Part shown: positions 1-4,235 of the stretch, in pieces | How positions within the stretch are numbered: the stretch's first letter is position 1 | How the letters are laid out: each line of letters opens with the position of its first letter | Assembly: GCA_902789835.1 (NCBI GenBank) | Contig: CADAPN010000095.1 | Span: 1-7,194 of the forward strand | Direction: 5' to 3' | Length of the DNA stretch: 7,194 nt | From: Oscillospiraceae bacterium | GTDB lineage: Bacteria > Bacillota_A > Clostridia > Oscillospirales > Oscillospiraceae | The notes under the pieces: model-generated | The model's database searches: none | What the model saw: only the letters and a program-made list of their open reading frames with translations | What the model was told of the DNA's origin: nothing | Position numbers and translations under genes: made by a program

Positions 1-1
1 C

Positions 2-754
2 CAGCTCTCCAACCGGGTCCAGCACGCTCTTCGCGCCTACACCCCGGCGGAGCAGAAATCCATCAGCGCCGCGGCAAAGGGCTTCCGTGTGAACCCGGCT
101 TTCGACACCAAGACCGCCCTGACGGAACTGGGTGTCGGCGAAGCGCTTGTCAGTTTCCTTGACGAAGAGGGCATTCCGAATATCGTGGAACGCGCCTTTA
201 TCCTTCCGCCGCAGAGCCTGATGGGCATCGCGGACGAAAACGCCGTGAACACCTATATTCTCTCCGACGAGTTTGAGGTCAAGTACCGCGAGAGCTTTGA
301 CCGTGAGTCCGCTTTTGAGATCATCACCAAAGCGAACGAAGAGCTTGAGGCCCAGCGCATTCGCGAAGCCGAAGAAGCCGAAGCGGAGAAGGAGCGCCTG
401 AAAGCCGAGGCCGAGGCCGAGAAGCAGCGCCTGAAAGAAGAGGCGGCTGCGGCAAAGCAGAAGCTGAAGGAAGAAGCGGCCGCCCAGAAAGCGGCGGAGA
501 AGGAAGCCCTCGCCGCCGAAAAGGAAGCGCTGCGCGAAGCGGAGAAGAAGAGAAAGGCCGTCGAGAAAGCCGCGGCGGCGGCGACCTCTTCGGTGATGCG
601 CTCGGTCAGCACCAATATTGTCAATTCCGTCCTCGGCGGAAAGAAGACCAGCGCCAAGACCATCGCCAAGCGGGCGGCAACCAATGCCCTGAGCTCTGTC
701 ATGCGCAACGGAAGCAGCTCGATCATCCGCGGACTGTTTGGCAACATCAAGTGA
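2..754 (+). CDS. HerA/YjgR-like ATPase (DUF853), C-terminal part, 5' end outside window
   Basis: The reading frame is open from base 2 and ends at TGA 752-754, giving about 250 residues. The opening segment (QHALRAYTPAEQK, then NPAFDT, TELGVGEALVSFLDEEG and ERAFILPPQS) matches my recall of the C-terminal part of the DUF853/YjgR family, HerA-type P-loop ATPases thought to act on DNA ends. The Walker A region lies left of the window. From about base 340 to 585 the protein becomes a Glu/Lys/Ala-rich heptad-like stretch, very probably a long coiled coil. A Ser/Ala/Arg-rich tail follows and ends RGLFGNIK. The GTG at 89 is an internal valine codon, because homology continues upstream of it. The gene converges on the small gene at 936-1262 and is followed after 10 bases by a GC-rich hairpin. 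The family call is confident; the cellular role of YjgR proteins is poorly defined. Confidence 0.87.
   Translation, partial: QLSNRVQHALRAYTPAEQKSISAAAKGFRVNPAFDTKTALTELGVGEALVSFLDEEGIPNIVERAFILPPQSLMGIADENAVNTYILSDEFEVKYRESFDRESAFEIITKANEELEAQRIREAEEAEAEKERLKAEAEAEKQRLKEEAAAAKQKLKEEAAAQKAAEKEALAAEKEALREAEKKRKAVEKAAAAATSSVMRSVSTNIVNSVLGGKKTSAKTIAKRAATNALSSVMRNGSSSIIRGLFGNIK
340..585 (+). other. Coiled-coil-coding low-complexity segment of the YjgR-like gene
   Basis: About 80 codons are dominated by Glu, Lys, Ala and Arg, with repeated units such as EAEKERLKAEAEAEKQRLK. Hydrophobic Leu and Ala recur at heptad-like spacing. The DNA is purine-rich on this strand with repeated GAGAAG and GAAGC words, which explains a long open frame on the opposite strand (253-849) that should not be taken as a gene. 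The segment probably mediates oligomerisation or partner binding. Confidence 0.7.
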
Positions 755-764
755 GTTTGTAAGA

Positions 765-797
765 ATGTATACCCCCGCCTTCGGCGGGGGTATACAT
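765..797. terminator. GC hairpin A, likely terminator of the YjgR-like gene
   Basis: This is a perfect 15-bp inverted repeat (arms 765-779 and 783-797, loop TTC). The inner core is CCCCCGCC/GGCGGGGG and the outer arm ATGTATA is fully self-complementary. It starts 10 bases after the stop codon. There is no T-run on either side, so it is an atypical intrinsic terminator, or an RNA 3'-end stabiliser. It belongs to a family of six such hairpins in this window. Confidence 0.65.
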
Positions 798-810
798 GTG
801 CCTTGAAGCG

Positions 811-837
811 CGCGGCCTCTTTGGCAGCATCAAGTGA
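811..837 (+). pseudogene. Remnant copy of the YjgR-like gene 3' end
   Basis: These 27 bases match the live gene end at 728-754 at 24 of 27 positions. In the same frame they encode RGLFGSIK-stop against the live RGLFGNIK-stop. Two of the three differences are synonymous third-position changes (GGA/GGC, CTG/CTC); the third turns Asn into Ser. The copy sits between hairpins A and B and, like the live gene, is followed closely by a hairpin. It is best explained as the 3' scar of a second, diverged allele. Confidence 0.8.
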
Positions 838-842
838 AATGA

Positions 843-871
843 CAAGCACCCCGCCGGAGGCGGGGTGCTTG
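843..871. terminator. GC hairpin B, between two gene-tail remnants
   Basis: This is a perfect 13-bp inverted repeat (arms 843-855 and 859-871, loop GGA) with core CCCCGCC/GGCGGGG and outer arm CAAGCA. It starts five bases after the stop of the YjgR-tail remnant. On its other side, six bases away, lies a weaker remnant of the opposing small gene's tail. The block 811-894 thus has the shape of a complete convergent terminator junction. No T-run is present. Confidence 0.6.
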
Positions 872-876
872 CAGTA

Positions 877-894
877 TTACACGGGTTCGTAAAC
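877..894 (-). pseudogene. Possible remnant of the 3' end of the small gene at 936-1262
   Basis: Read on the minus strand, these bases encode VYEPV-stop, while the live small gene ends SYEPA-stop at 953-936. Identity is 11 of 18 bases, with Tyr-Glu-Pro and the stop in the same register. Alone this could be chance. It becomes credible because it lies between hairpins B and C on the correct strand, mirroring the stronger remnant at 811-837. Confidence 0.45.
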
Positions 895-897
895 TAT

Positions 898-930
898 TAA
901 CCATCCCCCGCCTTCGGCGGGGGATGGTTA
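898..930. terminator. GC hairpin C, likely terminator of the small minus-strand gene
   Basis: This is a perfect 15-bp inverted repeat (arms 898-912 and 916-930, loop TTC) with core CCCCCGCC/GGCGGGGG and outer arm TAACCAT. It lies five bases beyond the stop codon of the minus-strand gene ending at 936. Core and loop match hairpin A while the outer arms are unrelated. No T-run follows on the minus strand. Confidence 0.6.
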
Positions 931-935
931 GCATT

Positions 936-1262
936 TCAGGCGGGCTCGTAGCTTTTTCCGGTCTGGTTTCCCTCCGCGTCATAGTCGATGTCCTCCATCA
1001 GGGCCGGATCGACCCGACTGCGTTTCTTGACGGTCATGCCCTTGCCCTGTAGATTGAAAACCCAGATCTTATAGCCCGGAAAGTCCGGATCCTCCTTGCG
1101 GAAGACGCCGGTCTCATTCAGCCGGCAGAACTTTGCCCGGCCTTCCGCGGTGTCCAGCAGATCGCCGGGACCGTTATAATACAGCGGATCCTGGGAAGCC
1201 TGTTTTTTGAACTCCTCCCAGCTTTCATCAAGCGCTTTCATGACATCGTTCGGTTGGATCAT
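936..1262 (-). CDS. Small hypothetical protein, 108 aa
   Basis: I do not recognise this protein. It is acidic and soluble-looking, with no signal peptide or membrane segment. It begins MIQPNDVMKALDESWEEF, probably helical, has a middle segment NGPGDLLDTAEGRAKFC and a short aromatic stretch GYKIWVFNLQGKGM, and ends KSYEPA. The ATG at 1262-1260 is chosen because AGGA lies about 7 bases upstream and a fuller AAGGAG lies at 1280-1275, about 12 bases upstream. The gene is monocistronic, converges on the YjgR-like gene and ends against hairpin C. A minus-strand promoter candidate lies at 1388-1416, which would place hairpin D in its leader. The clean ribosome binding site, its own terminator hairpin and an apparent tail remnant of a related allele at 877-894 support it being real. 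Confidence 0.72.
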   Translation of the reverse strand: MIQPNDVMKALDESWEEFKKQASQDPLYYNGPGDLLDTAEGRAKFCRLNETGVFRKEDPDFPGYKIWVFNLQGKGMTVKKRSRVDPALMEDIDYDAEGNQTGKSYEPA

Positions 1263-1311
1263 GATGCATTCCTGCTCCTTTGAGATGTATTCCTTAACGA
1301 GATTCCTTGAC

Positions 1312-1346
1312 GTTCTATCTCCCCGCCTCCGGCGGGGAGATAGAAC
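1312..1346. repeat. GC hairpin D, in the 5' region of two divergent genes
   Basis: This is the longest stem of the hairpin family: a perfect 16-bp inverted repeat (arms 1312-1327 and 1331-1346, loop TCC) with core CCCCGCC/GGCGGGG and outer arm GTTCTATCT. Unlike the other five it does not follow a visible gene end. It stands upstream of both flanking genes. It could be a leader hairpin of the minus-strand gene, an insulator, or the leftover terminator of a lost gene. Confidence 0.75.
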
Positions 1347-1387
1347 TCACAGGGCAGTCAAACCCGTTAGGCAGTATCGTTTTTCCT

Positions 1388-1416
1388 ATTATCCCGGATT
1401 CCGTCTGAAAAAGCAA
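1388..1416 (-). promoter_or_regulatory. Candidate promoter for the small minus-strand gene
   Basis: On the minus strand, TTGCTT (1416-1411) and GATAAT (1393-1388) are separated by exactly 17 bases. Transcription would start near 1381, giving a leader of about 120 bases that contains hairpin D. It is a fair match to a housekeeping promoter, but only one reading of this stretch. Confidence 0.4.
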
Positions 1417-1468
1417 GAGTTTCCTGCCGGCCGCGGGGATTATTTTACAATTCCTTTTCAAATGTGCA

Positions 1469-1497
1469 TAGACAAGCCCTGTTTTGCGTGTTATAAT
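1469..1497 (+). promoter_or_regulatory. Promoter of the first DegV gene
   Basis: TAGACA (1469-1474) and a perfect TATAAT (1492-1497) are 17 bases apart, with TG at 1489-1490 forming an extended -10. The expected start near 1504 leaves a leader of about 60 bases before the ATG at 1565. This is one of the clearest housekeeping-type promoters in the window. Confidence 0.75.
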
Positions 1498-1564
1498 CCC
1501 TCTGCTTTGAAAATAACAGCATTTCAAGATGCTTTTCTTACAAACACAGGAAGGAATGATCGAC

Positions 1565-2413
1565 ATGCCGAAACCGGTTGTGATTACCGCCGACAGTACC
1601 TGCGACCTTTCGAAGGATCTTCTGGACCGCTATGATATTCATGTGATCCCACTTACGATTACGCTGGGGGAGGATACCTTCCTTGACGGAAGCGGCTTCA
1701 CTCCGCTGGAGATGTATGCCCGCTACCGGAAGGACGGAACCCTGCCGAAGACCTCCGCGGTCGGCGTGCAGGAGTTTATTGATTTCTTCTCGCAGTTTAC
1801 GAAGGAGGGCTTCTCCGTCGTCCATCTGGACATCAGTTCGGAACTCTCCAACTCCTATAACGCCGCCTGCATGGCCGCGTCGGAGCTGGGCGGGGTCCAT
1901 GTGGTGGATACGCGCATGCTCTCCACCGGCATCGGTCTTCTTGCCATTGAAGGCGCGGATTGCCGTGACCGGGGAATGGGCGCCCGTGAGATTGCCGAGC
2001 ACCTTCGCGAGCTGTCCGGCAAGGTCCAGACGAGTTTTGTCCTGGACACGCTGGAGTTCATGTGGAAGGGCGGACGCTGCACCGGCGTTGCCGCGCTCGG
2101 CGCCAATCTTCTGCACCTGAAACCGGGCCTGGAGATGAAGGACGGTAAGCTGGTCGTCTATAAGAAATACCGCGGCAGCATCGAACATGTTTACAAGCAG
2201 TACATTCGCGAGCGCCTGGAAGGACGGAAGGTTCGCCCGGGCCACGTGTTCATCACCGAATCCGGCGAGGTCGAAGAGAGCACCCTGGAGGAGATCTACG
2301 CCCTGGTGCGCGAACTGATCCCCGTGGAGGAGATTCATCACACGCTGGCCGGCTGCACCATTTCGACCCACTGCGGCCCCAAAACCCTCGGCATTCTGTT
2401 CATCGAGGAGTAA
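1565..2413 (+). CDS. DegV family protein (EDD fold), likely fatty-acid-binding FakB-type
   Basis: This 282-residue protein has the usual DegV length and motif order: ITADSTCDLS at residues 7-16, the KTSAVG loop at 62-67, ISSELSNSYNAA at 90-101, VVDTRMLSTGIG mid-protein, the WKGGRC segment, and the C-terminal STHCGPKTLG with His269. Family knowledge: DegV/FakB proteins bind a fatty acid in a tunnel and present its carboxylate to the kinase FakA, which makes acyl-phosphate for phospholipid synthesis; they are cytosolic. The Lys in GPKT replaces the more usual Gly. I choose ATG 1565 because AGGAAGGA (1548-1555) lies nine bases upstream. The in-frame ATG at 1529 is upstream of that site and the one at 1556 touches it. 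The gene has its own promoter and is followed after 44 bases by the XRE/membrane gene, with no terminator between. Which fatty acid it binds cannot be read from sequence. Confidence 0.92.
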   Translation: MPKPVVITADSTCDLSKDLLDRYDIHVIPLTITLGEDTFLDGSGFTPLEMYARYRKDGTLPKTSAVGVQEFIDFFSQFTKEGFSVVHLDISSELSNSYNAACMAASELGGVHVVDTRMLSTGIGLLAIEGADCRDRGMGAREIAEHLRELSGKVQTSFVLDTLEFMWKGGRCTGVAALGANLLHLKPGLEMKDGKLVVYKKYRGSIEHVYKQYIRERLEGRKVRPGHVFITESGEVEESTLEEIYALVRELIPVEEIHHTLAGCTISTHCGPKTLGILFIEE

Positions 2414-2457
2414 GCGGGCTCCGGGCCAACAGTTTTACAGAACAGTGAGATTATTTC

Positions 2458-3108
2458 ATGCAACTGGAAGAACTCAAGCTGATAACCGCAAGCAACATTA
2501 TCAATCTCCGCACACGTGCGGGCATGACCCAGGCCGAGCTTGGGTACAAGCTCAATTATTCCGATAAGACCATCTCCAAGTGGGAGCGCGCCGAAGCGAT
2601 TCCCGATGCCTTTGTCCTGAAGCAGATGGGGGAAATCTTTGGGGTTACGGTCGATGATCTGCTCAGCTCTCATGACGAGTGGAAACCGATTCCCACCGAG
2701 GAGCCCGAGACCGAAGAGGTCTCCTACAGTACCGGACGCATCATCGCCATCGCTATAGTCGGGGTCTGGACCCTGGCCCTGACGGCCTTTGTGGCGCTCT
2801 GGCTGGTCGGCCTCATCGTGTGGCAGGTGTTTGTCGTCGCGCTTCCGGTCTCCATCCTGGTGTATATGATTCTGATCTGTGTGTTTCACCGGAAACAGCA
2901 TCTTCAACATGTCATTGCGGCCTTCGTCCTGTCGCTTTTTTTGGCGGCCTATCTGCTCGTGTATCCGCGCTACCATCCATGGCAGCTGTTCCTGATCGTG
3001 ATTCCGGCGGAGATCATCGTGTACCTGAGCTGCAACCTGAAGAACCCGCCAAAACCCCTTAAAATCAAGCATTCTACAAATCGTAGAGAGAAACAAAACA
3101 ACGGGTAG
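2458..3108 (+). CDS. XRE-family HTH protein with four membrane helices
   Basis: In this 216-residue protein, residues about 12-69 form a Cro/CI-type helix-turn-helix (NLRTRAGMTQAELGYKLNYS, then DKTISKWERAEAIPD and GVTVDDLL), a good match to the family signature. An acidic linker follows, then four hydrophobic segments at roughly residues 93-118, 122-143, 151-169 and 174-191, and a short basic tail. It is thus a membrane-anchored DNA-binding protein, an architecture common in Firmicutes but with few studied members. The ATG at 2458 has only a weak GTGAGA-like ribosome binding site eight bases upstream. There is no evident promoter in the 44-base gap, so co-transcription with the upstream DegV gene and modest translation are likely. 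The last codons form the left arm of the terminator. Its targets, possibly the flanking DegV genes, are inference only. Confidence 0.88.
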   Translation: MQLEELKLITASNIINLRTRAGMTQAELGYKLNYSDKTISKWERAEAIPDAFVLKQMGEIFGVTVDDLLSSHDEWKPIPTEEPETEEVSYSTGRIIAIAIVGVWTLALTAFVALWLVGLIVWQVFVVALPVSILVYMILICVFHRKQHLQHVIAAFVLSLFLAAYLLVYPRYHPWQLFLIVIPAEIIVYLSCNLKNPPKPLKIKHSTNRREKQNNG

Positions 3109-3131
3109 AGAAGTTTCCGCCCGTTGTTTTT
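3095..3131 (+). terminator. Intrinsic terminator overlapping the XRE/membrane gene end
   Basis: AAAACAACGGG (3095-3105) pairs perfectly with CCCGTTGTTTT (3120-3130), giving an 11-bp stem with a 14-base loop and a T-tract. The stop codon 3106-3108 lies in the loop, so the gene's final codons double as the ascending arm. Flanking TCTACAAA (3073-3080) and TTTGTAGA (3134-3141) could extend the structure. The A-run on the left makes bidirectional function possible. Confidence 0.85.
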
Positions 3132-3161
3132 GCTTTGTAGAGTGATTTTTCACGCGGACTG

Positions 3162-3170
3162 TGGTATGAT
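3162..3170 (+). promoter_or_regulatory. Extended -10 promoter of the second DegV gene
   Basis: TGG-TATGAT (3162-3170) is an extended -10 element. The -35 position holds only a poor match (TGATTT-like, 3143-3148, spacing 16), which extended -10 promoters tolerate. Expected transcription start is near 3177, about 60 bases before the ATG. Confidence 0.6.
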
Positions 3171-3190
3171 AGGTCTAACGATCAGATTTG

Positions 3191-3213
3191 CATTGCTGTA
3201 AATTGCTGCAATG
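3191..3213. promoter_or_regulatory. Inverted and direct repeat in the leader of the second DegV gene
   Basis: CATTGC (3191-3196) and GCAATG (3208-3213) are inverted repeats. Between and overlapping them, ATTGCTG occurs twice at a 10-base period (3192-3198 and 3202-3208). The 10-base phasing places both half-sites on one DNA face, as in a repressor operator just downstream of the expected start. A small RNA hairpin is the alternative reading. Confidence 0.35.
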
Positions 3214-3235
3214 TATATGGAAAGGAACCGTTGCC

Positions 3236-4120
3236 ATGAGTTATATTATCAGCTGCTGCTCAACGGCTGACCTGAGCAAAGAGCATTTCCAGTCCCGGGA
3301 CATCCATTACGTCTGCTTCCACTACGCCCTGGACGGCGTCGAGTATCCGGATGACCTGGGGGAGAGCATTCCCTTTGATGAGTTTTACGACCGGATGTCA
3401 AAAGGCGCCGACACCCGCACGGCCCAGGTGAATGTCGCCGAGTATGTCGATTTCTTTACGCCGTTCCTGGAGGACGGAAAGGATATCGTCCACGTGAGCC
3501 TGTCCTCCGGCATCTCCGGCACCATCAATGCCGCCCGGAATGCCGCCGCGATTCTTCGGGAGCGCTATCCGGAGCGCAGAATCTATATCATCGACTCTCT
3601 CGGCGCCTCCTCCGGCTACGGCCTGCTGATGGATACCGCCGCAACAAAGCGGGACGAGGGCATGAGTGCCGAGGAACTGGCCAAATGGATCGAGGAAAAC
3701 CGTCTGAAGGTTCACCACTGGTTCTTCTCCACGGACCTGACCTTTTTCGTCAAAGGCGGCCGGATTTCAAAGACCGCCGGTGTCTTCGGAGGCATGCTGG
3801 AGATCTGCCCGCTGATGAACATGGACAACCTCGGACGCCTGATTCCGCGCTTCAAGATCCGCACCAAGAAAAAGGTCATCCGCGAGATTGTCAAGAAGAT
3901 GGAGGAGTGCGCCGAAGGCGGCCTGGATTACAGCGGAAAGTGCTACATCTCCATGTCGGCCTGCTATGACGATGCCCGCGCCGTCGCCGACCTGGTGGAG
4001 GAGCGTTTCCCGAAGCTGAACGGGAAGGTGGTCATCAACAACATCGGCACCACGATCGGCTCCCACACCGGCCCGGGAACCGTGGCCCTCTTCTTCTGGG
4101 GCTGTGAACGCATCGACTGA
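3236..4120 (+). CDS. DegV family protein (second copy), likely fatty-acid-binding FakB-type
   Basis: This 294-residue protein has DegV-family hallmarks in order: ISCCSTADLS at residues 4-13, DTRTAQVNVAEY, LSSGISGTINAA, IDSLGASSGYG, TDLTFFVKGGRISKTAG, CPLMNMDNLGRLIPR, and the C-terminal GSHTGPGTVALFF with His277. The predicted role is as for the first copy: a cytosolic fatty-acid carrier for a fatty acid kinase. The first motif has Cys-Cys where the typical family member, including the first copy, has an Asp, so the two belong to different subfamilies and may prefer different acyl chains. ATG 3236 is chosen because GGAAAGGA (3219-3226) lies nine bases upstream; an in-frame ATG at 3188 has no such site and would add a non-family extension. 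The gene has its own promoter and leader, follows a strong terminator, and ends ten bases before hairpin E. Confidence 0.92.
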   Translation: MSYIISCCSTADLSKEHFQSRDIHYVCFHYALDGVEYPDDLGESIPFDEFYDRMSKGADTRTAQVNVAEYVDFFTPFLEDGKDIVHVSLSSGISGTINAARNAAAILRERYPERRIYIIDSLGASSGYGLLMDTAATKRDEGMSAEELAKWIEENRLKVHHWFFSTDLTFFVKGGRISKTAGVFGGMLEICPLMNMDNLGRLIPRFKIRTKKKVIREIVKKMEECAEGGLDYSGKCYISMSACYDDARAVADLVEERFPKLNGKVVINNIGTTIGSHTGPGTVALFFWGCERID

Positions 4121-4130
4121 TTGAATACAT

Positions 4131-4157
4131 AATACCCCGCCCTCCGGGCGGGGTATT
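4131..4157. terminator. GC hairpin E, likely terminator of the second DegV gene
   Basis: This is a perfect 12-bp inverted repeat (arms 4131-4142 and 4146-4157, loop TCC) with core CCCCGCC/GGCGGGG and outer arm AATA. It starts 10 bases after the DegV stop codon, the same spacing as hairpin A from its gene. No strong T-run is present. On its right it abuts the GntR tail remnant, so it may once have served a convergent pair. Confidence 0.65.
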
Positions 4158-4163
4158 GTAATA

Positions 4164-4187
4164 GGAAGCAAAAGGGTCGAAGCCCTC
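4164..4187 (-). pseudogene. Remnant copy of the GntR-family gene 3' end
   Basis: On the minus strand these 24 bases encode EGFDPFAS, identical at the protein level to the tail of the live regulator (residues about 233-240). Identity is 20 of 24 bases and all four differences are synonymous third-position changes (GAA/GAG, GAT/GAC, CCC/CCT, TCT/TCC). The final Leu-Glu-stop is missing and the frame runs into hairpin E. It lies between hairpins E and F on the correct strand, parallel to the remnants at 811-894. Confidence 0.8.
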
Positions 4188-4199
4188 GATCTGGTTCTT

Positions 4200-4226
4200 G
4201 TACCCCCGCCCGGAGGGCGGGGGTAC
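4200..4226. terminator. GC hairpin F, likely terminator of the GntR-family gene
   Basis: This is a perfect 12-bp inverted repeat (arms 4200-4211 and 4215-4226, loop GGA) with core CCCCCGCCC/GGGCGGGGG and outer arm GTA. It lies nine bases beyond the stop codon of the minus-strand regulator gene. There is no T-run on the minus strand. The loop is the complement of that in D and E, so it is the same element class in the other orientation. Confidence 0.6.
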
Positions 4227-4235
4227 TGTGCTTTC

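Larger units (their letters stand above)
1263..1564. other. Intergenic region between divergent genes
   Basis: These 302 bases hold no convincing gene. They contain the small gene's ribosome binding site and leader (1263-1311), an 11-bp near-exact direct repeat ATTCCTT(A/G)ACG at 1289-1299 and 1302-1312, and hairpin D (1312-1346). They also hold a minus-strand promoter candidate (1388-1416), and the plus-strand promoter (1469-1497), leader and Shine-Dalgarno of the first DegV gene. A minus-strand open frame across 1315-1566 has no family features and runs through the promoter and hairpin, so I do not call it. Confidence 0.7.

Noticed and set aside
796..837. 13-codon open frame starting inside hairpin A and ending in the YjgR tail remnant
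   Set aside because: There is no ribosome binding site, the ATG is in a hairpin arm, and the remnant explanation is simpler.
253..849. Long minus-strand open frame (198 codons) opposite the YjgR-like gene
   Set aside because: It is the complement of the Glu/Lys/Ala coiled-coil codons, giving Ser/Phe/Ala-rich nonsense, and it runs through hairpin A and the tail remnant.
765..930. Hairpins A-C as a CRISPR array or a mobile REP-type cluster
   Set aside because: Only the GC core repeats, outer arms are unrelated, spacing is uneven, and the intervening sequence is explained by gene-tail remnants, not spacers.
1315..1566. Minus-strand open frame of 83 codons in the intergenic region
   Set aside because: It crosses the DegV promoter, leader and hairpin D, and has no recognisable domain or ribosome binding site.
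1538..2371. 277-codon minus-strand open frame opposite the first DegV gene
   Set aside because: The plus strand has unmistakable DegV motifs, promoter and ribosome binding site; the antisense protein has no family features.
2338..3153. 271-codon minus-strand open frame opposite the XRE/membrane gene
   Set aside because: It is highly charged with His/Asp/Gln-rich composition typical of antisense to membrane helices, and it crosses the terminator.
4106..4200. Possible remnant of the second DegV gene's tail downstream of hairpin E
   Set aside because: A loose match of GAACGCATCGACTGA to GAAGCCCTCGATCTG keeps neither frame nor stop; it is no better than chance.
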